Part shown: positions 25,950 through 34,973 of the stretch, piece by piece | Numbering within the stretch: the stretch's first letter is position 1 | Layout: each line of letters begins with the position of its first letter | NCBI RefSeq assembly: GCF_003010915.2 | Contig: NZ_CP028426.1 | Location: 3,224,001-3,288,000 of the forward strand | Length of the DNA stretch: 64,000 bases | From: Gulosibacter molinativorax | Lineage (GTDB): Bacteria; Actinomycetota; Actinomycetes; Actinomycetales; Microbacteriaceae | Reading direction: 5' to 3' | Position numbers and translations under genes: made by a program | Notes under the pieces: generated by a model | Told to the model about the DNA's origin: nothing | Databases searched by the model: none | What the model saw: the letters and a program-made list of their open reading frames with translations, nothing else

Positions 25950-27734
25950 ATGACCCGAACAGTCCTCGTTGTAGGCAGCGGCATCGCCGGCCTCACCGCA
26001 GCGCGGCACGCGCGCGAGGCGGGCCACGACGTCCTCCTCGTCACCAAGCGCCGCCTCGAAGACGGCTGCACCGTGCGCGCGCAGGGCGGGATCGGGGGCA
26101 CGGTGTTCCCGGATGATTCGGTCGCCTCCCATGTCCACGACACCTTGGTCGCCGGCGCCGGACACTGCGACCCCGAGGCCGTGCAGGTGCTGTGCGAGTC
26201 GGGCGCGGAGAGCATCCACGAGCTCGCTCGCGAGGGCGTCCAGTTCGACACCGACGAGTTTGGTCAGTGGTGCCGCGGGCTCGAGGGCGCGCACTCGATC
26301 GCGCGCATCGTGCACGCGGGCGGCGACGCGACGGGCGCACGAATCCACGAGGCGCTGGTCACCGCCGCTCGGCGCGCGGGCGTTCGCTTCCTCGAGCACA
26401 GGATGCTCCGGGAACTGATCGTGCGCGACGGTCGCGCCGTCGGCGCCCGCTTTTCGAAGCTCGTCCCGATCGCCGAGCCCGTCGAAGTGCAGGATGTGTT
26501 CGCCGAGCCCGTCGAGGTGCTCGCACTCGAAGCCGACGCCGTCATCCTCGCCACAGGAGGCTACGGCGGCCTGTACCCGTTCACGACCAACCCAGACTCT
26601 GCAACTGGCGACGGCATTGTCATCGCCGCTCGAGCTGGTGCGGAGCTTGCCGATCTCGAGTTCATGCAATTCCACCCGACGGTCCTCGCTGTCGGGGAGC
26701 CGTTCCTGATTTCGGAGGCGGTTCGCGGCGAGGGCGCGACTCTCGTCGACGAGACGGGCTACCGATTCATGCTCGACATCGATCCGCGCGCGGAACTCGC
26801 CCCGCGAGACATCGTCGCTCGAGCGATCGCGGCCCAGGGAATGCCCGGCTCGCCGGGTGCAGGCGAGTCACCCTCACGCTCACAGAGCAGCCGCGAAGCG
26901 GCGTATCGAGGTGTGCCTCTGGATACGGCCTGCGGCCTACTCGAGGAACGATCGCCGATTAGCCGCGAAGCGGCGTATCGAGGCGCCGAAGGCAGCGGTC
27001 GAGGCGCCTTCCTCGACGCCACCCAGCTCGGGCGTGACTTTCTCGCATCCCGTTTCCCGACGATTGATGCTGCACTCAAAGCGCGCGGACTCGATTGGTC
27101 CCGCGAACCGATCCCCGTGCAGCCAGCGGCACACTTCGCGATGGGCGGCATCAGCACCGATCTGTGGGGCAAAACCACGGTTCCGGGGCTGTACGCCGTC
27201 GGCGAGGTCGCCCGCACCGGCGTGCACGGCGCGAATCGACTCGCGTCGAATTCGCTGCTCGAAGGTGCGGTCTTCGGAGCGCGAGTCGCGCTGGCCATCG
27301 GCATGGATGCGAACCCCAGCTCGTCGAGTAGCCGCGCAGCGGCGTATCGAGATGTGCCCCTCGATACGGCCTGCGGCCTACTCGGGGATCGTCGCTCGCC
27401 TCTCGATACGGCCTGCGGCCTACTCGGGGATCGGGATGGCCGACTCGCGGAACGCGGTGCCGAGGAGCCAAACGAGCCATTCTCCCGCGCGGCGCTGCAG
27501 CAACTCATGTGGCGCAACGCCGGCCTGATCCGAACGGCCGAGGGGCTCGGCGAAGCCGAGCAGCGCATCCACCACTGGCAGACCACCGCAAACCCGCAAG
27601 ACCCCGAAGACCAGAACCTCCTCGAACTCGCCGCCCTCGTTACGCAAGCGGCGCTCCAACGAACCGAATCCAAGGGCGCCCACTTCCGCGCCGACGCAAC
27701 GACCGCCAACACGACGCTCGCACCAACGCACTAG
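25950..27734 (+). CDS. nadB: L-aspartate oxidase containing in-frame REP-derived insertions
   Basis: FAD enzyme oxidising L-aspartate to iminoaspartate for quinolinate synthesis. 594 residues. FAD motif VVGSGIAGLTAARHA at the N-terminus; active-site and FAD regions include ATGGYGGLYPFTTNP, LEFMQFHPTVL and GEVARTGVHGANRLASNSLL. Two foreign segments lie at about residues 309-352 and 456-500, where peptides such as EAAYRGVPLDTACGLL and AAYRDVPLDTACGLLGDR are translations of palindromic REP-like DNA. Both keep the frame open and fall between conserved blocks, so the enzyme is probably active. Start ATG at 25950 has GAAGGG upstream. Confidence 0.92.
   Translation: MTRTVLVVGSGIAGLTAARHAREAGHDVLLVTKRRLEDGCTVRAQGGIGGTVFPDDSVASHVHDTLVAGAGHCDPEAVQVLCESGAESIHELAREGVQFDTDEFGQWCRGLEGAHSIARIVHAGGDATGARIHEALVTAARRAGVRFLEHRMLRELIVRDGRAVGARFSKLVPIAEPVEVQDVFAEPVEVLALEADAVILATGGYGGLYPFTTNPDSATGDGIVIAARAGAELADLEFMQFHPTVLAVGEPFLISEAVRGEGATLVDETGYRFMLDIDPRAELAPRDIVARAIAAQGMPGSPGAGESPSRSQSSREAAYRGVPLDTACGLLEERSPISREAAYRGAEGSGRGAFLDATQLGRDFLASRFPTIDAALKARGLDWSREPIPVQPAAHFAMGGISTDLWGKTTVPGLYAVGEVARTGVHGANRLASNSLLEGAVFGARVALAIGMDANPSSSSSRAAAYRDVPLDTACGLLGDRRSPLDTACGLLGDRDGRLAERGAEEPNEPFSRAALQQLMWRNAGLIRTAEGLGEAEQRIHHWQTTANPQDPEDQNLLELAALVTQAALQRTESKGAHFRADATTANTTLAPTH
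26876..27000. repeat. REP-like element 1 inside nadB
   Basis: AGCCGCGAAGCGGCGTATCGAGG, GGATACGGCCTGCGGCCTACTCGAGG and a second AGCCGCGAAGCGGCGTATCGAGG (motifs shown in parts: AGCCGCGAAGCGGCGTATCG and TACGGCCTGCGGCCTACTCG) make opposed hairpin units within the coding sequence. Confidence 0.85.
27318..27432. repeat. REP-like element 2 inside nadB
   Basis: GTCGAGTAGCCGCGCAGCGG followed by CGTATCGAG, then two copies of CTCGATACGGCCTGCGGCCT-ACTCGGGGATCG. The last unit is duplicated in tandem (33-36 bp), which explains the repeated peptide PLDTACGLLGDR. Confidence 0.85.
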
Positions 27735-27741
27735 GACCCAC

Positions 27742-28596
27742 ATGCTGACCCCACACGAAATCACCCGCGTCGTCGCGATCGCTCTCGAAGAGGATGCGCC
27801 CTGGGGCGACCTCACCGCGTTGAGCCTCATCCCCGAGGGCGCGCAAGCGAGCGCCGAGCTCGGCGCCCGCGAGCCCGGCGTCTTCAGCGGCGGCGCCGTC
27901 TTCGCCGAGGCCTTCCGCCAGGCCGACCCGCGCATCCAGGTCACGCTCGAAACCCAAGACGGCCACCACTTCAACCAAGGCGACCGCCTCGCAACTATCC
28001 ACGGCCCTGCCCGAGGCGTGCTGACCGGCGAGCGCATCGCACTCAACTTCATCCAGCGCATGTCGGGCATCGCGACGCTCACCGCGCAGTACGTCGACCG
28101 CACCAAACACACCAAGGCCCGCATCGTCGACACCCGCAAGACCACCCCGGGCCTCCGGGCCCTCGAGCGCCACGCGGTTCGCTCCGGCGGTGGCCACAAT
28201 CACCGGCGCAACCTGTCGGATGCTGCGATGGCGAAGGACAATCACCTCGCCATCCTGCTGAACAGCGGCATGAACCTCACCGAGGTGCTCCGACAGGCCC
28301 GCTGGCGCATCCCGCACACCACCCACCTCGAGGTCGAGGTCGATCGTCTCGACCAGCTTGACGCGGTGCTTGCGGCCCAACCCGACTCGATCATGCTCGA
28401 TAACTTCAGCCTCGACGATCTCCGCGCGGGCGTCGCGAAGATCGCGGGCCGCGCCGTCGTCGAGGCGAGCGGCGGAGTCAACTTCGACACGGTGAAACAG
28501 ATCGCCGAAACCGGCGTCGACGTCATCTCGGTCGGCGCGCTGACCCACTCCGCCCGCGCGCTCGACCTCGGCCTCGACATGCGCATCACGAGCTAG
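27742..28596 (+). CDS. nadC: Nicotinate-nucleotide diphosphorylase (carboxylating)
   Basis: Converts quinolinate and PRPP to nicotinate mononucleotide. 284 residues with the PRPP/quinolinate motif DTRKTTPGLRALERHAVRSG and GGHNHRRNLSDA, plus the barrel strand VVEASGGVNFDT. It starts seven bases after nadB, completing de novo NAD synthesis. Normal length. Confidence 0.95.
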   Translation: MLTPHEITRVVAIALEEDAPWGDLTALSLIPEGAQASAELGAREPGVFSGGAVFAEAFRQADPRIQVTLETQDGHHFNQGDRLATIHGPARGVLTGERIALNFIQRMSGIATLTAQYVDRTKHTKARIVDTRKTTPGLRALERHAVRSGGGHNHRRNLSDAAMAKDNHLAILLNSGMNLTEVLRQARWRIPHTTHLEVEVDRLDQLDAVLAAQPDSIMLDNFSLDDLRAGVAKIAGRAVVEASGGVNFDTVKQIAETGVDVISVGALTHSARALDLGLDMRITS

Positions 28597-28605
28597 GCAA
28601 CCAGC

Positions 28606-29940
28606 ATGACGACGACCGGGCACGACACTTCCTCGCACGCGCCTCTAACCGAACACCCTCGCACCAGCCCGCGGAAATCGGCCGCACCCGAAACCCTCCG
28701 CTACCTCGACAACGCCGCGACGACCCAGGTCCGTCCCGAGGCCCTCGACGCGCTCACCCACTGCTACGCCACGGTCTTCGGCAATCCCTCGAGCCACCAC
28801 GAGGTCGGAGAGCGGGCCAAGGCCGTGCTCGAGGATGCGCGGGAACGCGTGGCGCGCATCCTCGGTGCCCGGCCGGGCGACGTGATTTTCACCTCGGGCG
28901 GCACCGAAGCGAACAACCTCGCGATTAAGGGCATCGCGCTCGGCAACCCGAAGGCGCGGCACGTCGTCACGACGCGGATCGAGCACGATTCGGTGCTCGA
29001 GTCGGTCGCGTACCTCGAGCGGATGCACGGCTACGACGCGACGTACCTCGGGGTGGATGCGCAGGGTCGCGTCGATCCCGCAGAGGTCGCCGCGAGCATC
29101 CGGGACGACACGGCGTTCGTGTCGATCGGCCTGGCGAACAACGAGATCGGCACGGTGCAGCCGATCGCGGAAATCGCGGGAGCCATCAAGGGGTTGAATC
29201 GGCCGCGCACGCTCCCGGGTCGCGCGTGGCTACACACGGATGCGGTGCAGGCGACGGGTTGGCTGCCGCTCGAATTCAAGCAGCTCGGCGTCGACGCCCT
29301 CACGATCGCGGGCCACAAGGTGGGCGCGCCGCGCGGCATTGGCGTCGCGGTGATCCGTGGCCGCATCCCGCTCGAACCGATCCTGCACGGCGGGGGACAA
29401 GAGCGCGCTCGCCGCTCCGGCACCGAACACGTCGCGGGCGCGATCGCGCTCGCGGTCGCCCTCGAGCTGGCCGAGGCAGAACGGATGCAGGCGGCAGTCG
29501 AAGCCGAAGCCCAACTCGGCCGCTTGGTCACGGAGGTGCGGCAGCGCATCCCGACCGCAAGGCTCACCGGCCCGGAGCCGACGGCGCTCGCGGCGTCGAC
29601 GGCCAGCGATCCGAAACCCGATGTCGAACGAGCCGAGACCCCAGCGTCAGCGAGGACAAGGCTCCCGAATCTCGCGAGCTTCGTGTTCCCGGGCACAAGC
29701 GGCGAGGCGGTGCTGCTCGAACTCGCGCGCCGCGGCGTGATCGCATCCTCGGGCTCGGCGTGCGCCGCGGGCAGCGACGAGCCCTCGCACGTGCTCACCG
29801 CCCTCGGCATTGACCGCGAGACCGCGCAGACCTCGGTGCGGTTCACGCTTCCGCATGACGGCACCGGATTCGAGGGCGTCGCAGGGGAACTCGAACTCGC
29901 GATTCGAGCACTGCAAGAAATAGGCACCTCGTCGACCTAA
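28606..29940 (+). CDS. Cysteine desulfurase (NifS/IscS-like), probably serving NadA
   Basis: PLP enzyme taking sulfur from cysteine for Fe-S assembly. 444 residues, longer than usual because of a roughly 30-residue N-terminal extension and a Pro/Ala-rich insertion at residues 323-352. The PLP lysine is K238 in IAGHKVGAPRG, and the sulfur-carrying cysteine is C386 in SSGSACAAGSDEPS. It ends the nad operon, the usual position of the desulfurase that matures the NadA cluster in actinobacteria and firmicutes. Confidence 0.9.
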   Translation: MTTTGHDTSSHAPLTEHPRTSPRKSAAPETLRYLDNAATTQVRPEALDALTHCYATVFGNPSSHHEVGERAKAVLEDARERVARILGARPGDVIFTSGGTEANNLAIKGIALGNPKARHVVTTRIEHDSVLESVAYLERMHGYDATYLGVDAQGRVDPAEVAASIRDDTAFVSIGLANNEIGTVQPIAEIAGAIKGLNRPRTLPGRAWLHTDAVQATGWLPLEFKQLGVDALTIAGHKVGAPRGIGVAVIRGRIPLEPILHGGGQERARRSGTEHVAGAIALAVALELAEAERMQAAVEAEAQLGRLVTEVRQRIPTARLTGPEPTALAASTASDPKPDVERAETPASARTRLPNLASFVFPGTSGEAVLLELARRGVIASSGSACAAGSDEPSHVLTALGIDRETAQTSVRFTLPHDGTGFEGVAGELELAIRALQEIGTSST

Positions 29941-30002
29941 CGCAGGAGCTGTCACCCGGGCTAACGGGCCCGCAACGACGCTCCGAAACGCTCCGCAGGT
30001 CC

Positions 30003-30058
30003 GTCGCTCGTTGTCCGAACACTGCCGCGGGACTGCATCGAGTGACGGATCCCCGCAG
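30003..30058. repeat. Single decayed copy of the 72-bp repeat
   Basis: GTCGCTCGTTGT...GACTGCATCGAGTGACGG aligns with GTCACTCGATG...GTGCATTTCGTGACGG of the 23245 array. It lies between the desulfurase gene and truA, i.e. at the other edge of the nad insertion. The 29941-30127 gap holds no gene. Confidence 0.6.
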
Positions 30059-30127
30059 CGGACGTCGCGCCGCATGATTGCGTGTGCAGACAGCAACTCA
30101 CCCCAACAACCAGGCAAGATAGACCCC

Positions 30128-31015
30128 ATGGACCAAATCGCCACGGTGCGCATCCGCCTCGACATCGCGTATGACGGCACGGCCTTCAGCGGCTGGGCGA
30201 CACAGCCCGAGCTGCGCACTGTGCAGGGCACCCTCGAGGATGCGCTGCGGATCATCTACCGCGATCTGCCGGAGTCCGGCCCGCTGCTCACGGTCGCGGG
30301 GCGAACGGACGCGGGGGTTCACGCCACCGGACAGGTCGCGCACCTCGATCTGCCGGAGTCCGCTTGGGAAGCGACGGCGCGCGGCAACCGCGACGACGGC
30401 CCGGCCGATGCACTGATGCGCAGGCTCGCGGGGGTGCTCGGTCCCGAGTCGGATGTTGTGGTCACCCGCGTGACCGAGGCGCCGGAGGGTTTCGACGCGC
30501 GGTTCTCCGCAATTTGGCGCTCGTACGAATACCGCATCGCCGACAGCACGATCGCGCCCAACCCGCTCGAGAGGCACCGCACGACGCTGGTGCGCCGCGA
30601 GCTCGACCTCGACGACATGAATCGCGCCGCCGAGGTACTCATCGGCCTCCACGACTTCGCGGGCTTCTGCAAGCCCCGCCCGCACGCCACGACGATCCGC
30701 ACGCTGCAGGAGTTTCATTGGTCGCGCGACGAGGCTGGCGTGTTCATCGCGCAGGTGCGGGCGGATGCGTTTTGTCACTCGATGGTGCGCTCGCTCGTGG
30801 GGATGTGCGCGGCGGTGGGGCAGGGGAGACTCAAGCTCTCGCGGGTCCCGGCGCTGCTTGAGCTGCAGGACCGCTCGAACGAGTTCACGGTGCTCGCGGC
30901 GAAGGGCCTGACGCTCACCGCGGTGGGCTACCCGCAGGAGGCCGAGCTCGCGGCCCGTCAAACCCAAACCCGCGCGAAGCGCACGGCGCCACCCCACCTC
31001 AAGCTCGTTGAGTAG
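30128..31015 (+). CDS. truA: tRNA pseudouridine(38-40) synthase
   Basis: 295 residues. Catalytic Asp61 in the motif AGRTDAGVHATGQVAH; the C-terminal HSMVRSLVGMCAAVGQGRL segment is typical. The stop codon TAG is contributed by a GTTGAGTAG, the same motif that opens the REP-like elements just downstream, so the C-terminal end may have been reshaped by such an insertion. Confidence 0.94.
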   Translation: MDQIATVRIRLDIAYDGTAFSGWATQPELRTVQGTLEDALRIIYRDLPESGPLLTVAGRTDAGVHATGQVAHLDLPESAWEATARGNRDDGPADALMRRLAGVLGPESDVVVTRVTEAPEGFDARFSAIWRSYEYRIADSTIAPNPLERHRTTLVRRELDLDDMNRAAEVLIGLHDFAGFCKPRPHATTIRTLQEFHWSRDEAGVFIAQVRADAFCHSMVRSLVGMCAAVGQGRLKLSRVPALLELQDRSNEFTVLAAKGLTLTAVGYPQEAELAARQTQTRAKRTAPPHLKLVE

Positions 31016-31017
31016 AA

Positions 31018-31115
31018 CCTAGGATCGCCGAGTAGCCAGCGAAGCTGGCTACTCGAATCGTCGCTCGTCGAGTCGAGCCTCACGATCGTCGAGTAGCGCC
31101 GAAGGCGCGTATCGA
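31018..31115. repeat. REP-like elements after truA
   Basis: GAGTAGCCAGCGAAGCTGGC-TACTCG (a near-perfect palindrome) and GTCGAGTAGCGCCGAAGGCG-CGTATCGAG lie in the truA-rplM gap. They could act as the truA terminator. The rest of the gap carries the rplM promoter. Confidence 0.75.
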
Positions 31116-31214
31116 GACGCGAGCAGCGCATCCCACCGACCAGCTCGCGCCTTGTGGAATCAGCCGAATCAGCGCATCCATCCCGAGCATTTCCCAAGTG
31201 CGCACGATGATTGC

Positions 31215-31244
31215 TTGACGTTGGTTCCCGAGTCGGCCTAAGCT
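31215..31244 (+). promoter_or_regulatory. Probable rplM-rpsI promoter
   Basis: TTGACG (31215-31220), 18-base spacer, TAAGCT (31239-31244). It leaves a leader of about 130 bases before rplM, plausible for an autoregulated ribosomal protein mRNA. Confidence 0.55.
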
Positions 31245-31380
31245 ATGTAAGTTGTCTGTGACTCTGTCATGGCATCGAAGTGGACCCTCTACCGCGACGT
31301 TACCAACGGCATCCGCCGTTGAAACTATCGCAACTGAGTGGGACTCACGACCAATCCCTTCGACCGAAAGATGCATAACT

Positions 31381-31824
31381 ATGCGTACCTACACTCCGAA
31401 GGCGGGTGAAGTTACCCGTGAGTGGCACGTCATTGACGCCAACGACGTGATCCTCGGGCGACTCGCAACGCACGCCGCCGCGCTCCTGCGCGGCAAGCAC
31501 AAGGCGATCTTTGCACCGCACGTTGACACTGGAGACTTCGTCATCATCGTGAACGCCGACAAGGTAGCGCTCACGGGTGCGAAGCTGCAGAAGAAGATGG
31601 CCTACCGTCACTCGGGTTACCCGGGTGGTCTCCGCGCCGAGAGCTACGAAGAGCTCCTTGAGAAGCGCCCCGAGCGCGCCGTTGAAAAGGCGATCCGTGG
31701 CATGCTTCCGAAGAACTCGCTCGGCCGTGACATGCTCAAGAAGCTTAAGGTGTACGCGGGTCCGGAGCACCCGCACGCGGCTCAGCAGCCGAAGCCATAC
31801 ACCTTTGACCAGGTTGCCCAGTAG
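31381..31824 (+). CDS. rplM: 50S ribosomal protein L13
   Basis: 147 residues beginning [20 protein letters not shown], with [19 protein letters not shown] and the HSGYPGGLR motif. Normal length. Followed by rpsI after 26 bases. Confidence 0.98.
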   Translation: MRTYTPKAGEVTREWHVIDANDVILGRLATHAAALLRGKHKAIFAPHVDTGDFVIIVNADKVALTGAKLQKKMAYRHSGYPGGLRAESYEELLEKRPERAVEKAIRGMLPKNSLGRDMLKKLKVYAGPEHPHAAQQPKPYTFDQVAQ

Positions 31825-31850
31825 CGGCAGGAATGACGAAGGACGAACAA

Positions 31851-32339
31851 GTGGCGACCATCGCAGACTCCATCGAGGAGCAGCCCACCAACTACAGCAC
31901 CGAGACCCCTGCCGAGCAGGCTGAGGTTTCGGCTCCCCGCCCCGCACTCACCGTGCCGGGTGCTGCTGTCGGACGTCGCAAGCAGGCAGTAGCCCGCGTG
32001 CGCATCGTTCCCGGCACCGGCAAGTTCACGGTCAACGGCCGTGAGTTCGAGGAGTACTTCCCGAACAAGCTGCACCAGCAGCTCATCAACGACCCGTTCA
32101 CGCTGCTCGAGCTCGGCGGCGCGTACGACGTTATCGCAACGATCCGCGGTGGCGGCCCCTCGGGCCAGGCCGGCGCGCTTCGCCTCGGTATCGCTCGCGC
32201 GCTCAACGAGGTTGACCGTGACAACAACCGCCCTGGCCTCAAGAAGGCTGGCTTCCTGACCCGCGACCCGCGCGTCAAGGAGCGTAAGAAGGCCGGTCTT
32301 AAGAAGGCCCGTAAGGCCTCGCAGTTCTCGAAGCGCTAG
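31851..32339 (+). CDS. rpsI: 30S ribosomal protein S9
   Basis: 162 residues with the GTG start at 31851, supported by GAAGGA eight bases upstream; the in-frame ATG at 31833 would have its ribosome site directly abutting it. A roughly 35-residue acidic N-terminal extension precedes the conserved core ([20 protein letters not shown]) and the tail RKASQFSKR. Such extensions are usual in actinobacteria. Confidence 0.96.
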   Translation: MATIADSIEEQPTNYSTETPAEQAEVSAPRPALTVPGAAVGRRKQAVARVRIVPGTGKFTVNGREFEEYFPNKLHQQLINDPFTLLELGGAYDVIATIRGGGPSGQAGALRLGIARALNEVDRDNNRPGLKKAGFLTRDPRVKERKKAGLKKARKASQFSKR

Positions 32340-32353
32340 GCCGTTTCGAGAAT

Positions 32354-33721
32354 ATGGCTCGCCTATTTGGCACCGACGGTGTGCGAGGGCTCGCGAATCA
32401 GCTGCTGACAGTTGAACTCGCGACGTCCCTCGCCCAGGCCGCCGCGGTTGTGCTCGCGCGTGATGCGCGCGAGCACGGCCGGCGGCCCGTCGCGGTACTT
32501 GCCCGCGACCCCCGCATTTCTGGAGAGTTCCTCTCATCGGCGGTGGCTGCAGGCCTCGCATCCTCCGGGGTGGATGTGTTTGATGCCGGTGTCATCCCAA
32601 CGCCCGCTGCGGCGTTCTTGACCGCCGACACTGACGCCGACTTCGGCGTCATGATCTCGGCGTCGCACAACCCCGCACCCGATAACGGGATTAAGTTTTT
32701 CGCCCGCGGTGGCTTGAAGCTCGCGGATGAACTCGAAGCTGAGATCGAAGCTCAGCTCGAGCAGGAACCGGCTCGCCCGGTGAACGGTGATGTCGGGCAC
32801 ATTTCCCGCTTCGCCGACGCGGAGGACCGCTACGCGCTCCACCTGCTCAGCTCGATGCCGGTGATTCACGAGGACGGCCGCGCGCCGCTTTCCGGCCTGC
32901 ACGTCGTCATCGACGCGGCGAATGGTGCCGCAGCCGGTGTCTCGCCGCAGGTGTTCAAGGATGCTGGCGCGGAAGTTACCGTCATTGGTAACGAGCCCGA
33001 CGGGCTCAACATCAACGACGGCGTCGGCTCGACGCACCTCGAGCGACTCCAGGAGATTGTCGTTGGCCTTGGCGCCGACATGGGCATCGCTCACGACGGA
33101 GACGCCGACCGCTGCCTCGCGGTCGACGAGAACGGTGAAGTCGTCGATGGTGACCAGATCATGGCGATCATCGCGCTTTCGCTGCGCCGTCGAGGCCTTC
33201 TCACCGAAGACACGCTCGTCGCGACCGTGATGTCGAACCTCGGTTTGCGCATCGCGATGAAAGAGCACGGCATCAAGATGCTCGAGACGAAGGTCGGCGA
33301 CCGCTACGTGCTCGCCGAGCTGAACAAGCGCGGCCTCGCGCTCGGCGGCGAGCAGTCTGGCCACGTGATCATCACGCGCCACGCCACGACCGGTGACGGC
33401 GTGCTGACCGGGCTGACCCTCGCGACGGTGGTTGCCGCAACCGGTAAGCCGTTGTCCGAGCTGAAGCAGGTCATGAAGGTGTACCCGCAGGTGCTCATCA
33501 ACGTTCGCGACGTGCGCAAGCACGACTGCGACACGGACGAGGGCGTGCAGGAAGCCGTCGGCGCGATGTCGGCCGAGCTCGGCGAGGGCGGCCGCGTGCT
33601 GCTTCGCCCGTCCGGCACCGAGCCTGTCGTTCGCGTCATGGTTGAGGCCGAAACGCACGAGCAGGCCGAAGACTGCGCGCAGCGACTCGCGGCAGTGGTC
33701 AGCGAGCGACTGGCGCTGTAG
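32354..33721 (+). CDS. glmM: Phosphoglucosamine mutase
   Basis: Makes glucosamine-1-phosphate for peptidoglycan precursors. 455 residues; phosphoserine loop ISASHNP with Ser104, metal loop AHDGDADRC, sugar loop GGEQSGH and phosphate loop [12 protein letters not shown]. Normal length, 14 bases after rpsI, the usual actinobacterial order. Confidence 0.96.
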   Translation: MARLFGTDGVRGLANQLLTVELATSLAQAAAVVLARDAREHGRRPVAVLARDPRISGEFLSSAVAAGLASSGVDVFDAGVIPTPAAAFLTADTDADFGVMISASHNPAPDNGIKFFARGGLKLADELEAEIEAQLEQEPARPVNGDVGHISRFADAEDRYALHLLSSMPVIHEDGRAPLSGLHVVIDAANGAAAGVSPQVFKDAGAEVTVIGNEPDGLNINDGVGSTHLERLQEIVVGLGADMGIAHDGDADRCLAVDENGEVVDGDQIMAIIALSLRRRGLLTEDTLVATVMSNLGLRIAMKEHGIKMLETKVGDRYVLAELNKRGLALGGEQSGHVIITRHATTGDGVLTGLTLATVVAATGKPLSELKQVMKVYPQVLINVRDVRKHDCDTDEGVQEAVGAMSAELGEGGRVLLRPSGTEPVVRVMVEAETHEQAEDCAQRLAAVVSERLAL

Positions 33722-33740
33722 CGAGCCGCGAAGCTACATG

Positions 33741-33780
33741 AAAGGAGCTCGGTGCATCACGCGCCGAGCTCCTTTTTTTT
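33741..33780 (+). terminator. Rho-independent terminator after glmM
   Basis: AAAGGAGCTCGG and CCGAGCTCCTTT form a 12-bp stem around an 11-13 nt loop, and the T-run is eight bases. A strong terminator that closes the rplM-rpsI-glmM operon and faces the convergent galE. Confidence 0.92.
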
Positions 33781-33814
33781 GGTTGCCAGCGAACCTACGT
33801 GGTAACCAGCGAAC

Positions 33815-34852
33815 CTACGTGCCGGTCGCGCGAACAGTCCGAAACCCATCCGGATTCTGATCCTGCCAGCGCCACGAATCGCGGCACGCATCCTCGAGCG
33901 TGCGCTTGGTGCGCCAGCCAAGCTCACGATTGGCTTTTCCAGGATCGGCGATGACGGTACCGAGGTCTCCGGCGCGCGGCGGATCGATCACGAATGGGAT
34001 GCGCCGCCCGCTCACTTTGGAGTATGTCGCCACGACCTCAAGCACGCTATTGCCCGAGCCCGACCCGAGATTGAACACCTGGACCCCGGGAGAGGAGTGC
34101 CCCAGCGCGGCGACGTGCCCTTCCGCGACATCGACGACGTGGATGTAGTCCCGCACACCAGTACCATCCGGCGTCGGGTGCGTGTCGCCGAACACGTGGA
34201 GCTGCTCGCGCCTGCCGACCGCAACCTGCGCCACAAACGGCATGAGGTTATTCGGCTTCCCGAACGGGTCCTCGCCGATCGCCCCCGACTCGTGGGCGCC
34301 GACGGGATTGAAGTATCGAAGCAGGGTGACTTCAAGCTCGGGCCATGCCACCTGCGCATCGCGGAGCATCTGCTCGGACCAGGCCTTTGACCAGCCGTAT
34401 GGGTTCGTCACGCCAACGCCCACGGGATGCGCTTCGTCGATGCTGGCGTTCTCCGACTGCGGTACGCCGTACACCGTCGCCGAAGAACTGAAAATGAGCT
34501 TCCGAACATCCTTTGCCCGCATGATGTCGAGCAGATTGAGCGTCGCGGTGAGGTTCACTCGGTAATAGCGCGTGGGGTGTTCGACTGATTCGCCGACCGC
34601 CTTGAGACCCGCGAGGTGGATGGCCGCATCAAAATCGACATCTTCGAGCGCAGCGCTGGTCGCTGCAAAATCGGCTAGATCGGCATTGATCAATGTGACC
34701 GGTTTGCCAGTGATTTGTTGCACCCGCTGAAGCGATTCGGGATGACTATTCGCGAAATTGTCCAGCACAATGACTGTGTGGCCTGCGTCGAGCAGAACCA
34801 CAGCAATGTGCGAACCGATGTATCCAGCACCACCGGTTAGAAGGACTCTCAC
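33815..34852 (-). CDS. galE: UDP-glucose 4-epimerase
   Basis: 345-residue extended short-chain dehydrogenase that interconverts UDP-glucose and UDP-galactose. N-terminal NAD loop TGGAGYIGSH; SSSATVYG Ser/Thr and NPYGWSKAWSEQM containing the catalytic YxxxK. GTG start at 34852. The last codons lie in a small direct duplication of CCAGCGAACCTACGTG (33785 and 33805). It stands alone, converging on the glmM terminator. Confidence 0.9.
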   Translation of the reverse strand: MRVLLTGGAGYIGSHIAVVLLDAGHTVIVLDNFANSHPESLQRVQQITGKPVTLINADLADFAATSAALEDVDFDAAIHLAGLKAVGESVEHPTRYYRVNLTATLNLLDIMRAKDVRKLIFSSSATVYGVPQSENASIDEAHPVGVGVTNPYGWSKAWSEQMLRDAQVAWPELEVTLLRYFNPVGAHESGAIGEDPFGKPNNLMPFVAQVAVGRREQLHVFGDTHPTPDGTGVRDYIHVVDVAEGHVAALGHSSPGVQVFNLGSGSGNSVLEVVATYSKVSGRRIPFVIDPPRAGDLGTVIADPGKANRELGWRTKRTLEDACRDSWRWQDQNPDGFRTVRATGT

Positions 34853-34973
34853 CTCATAACCGTAGCATCTTGGGATTCGCCTGATGGTGGGATCGCGTCT
34901 CAGCAATATGGGACAACTACGCGATAGTCTTGACAGTGCTACATCGCTACATGAAGGCTGAGGTGACGCAGTA

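Noticed and set aside
24032..26251. 739-codon minus-strand frame across nadA and nadB
   Set aside because: High-GC mirror frame; the opposite strand encodes complete quinolinate synthase and aspartate oxidase.
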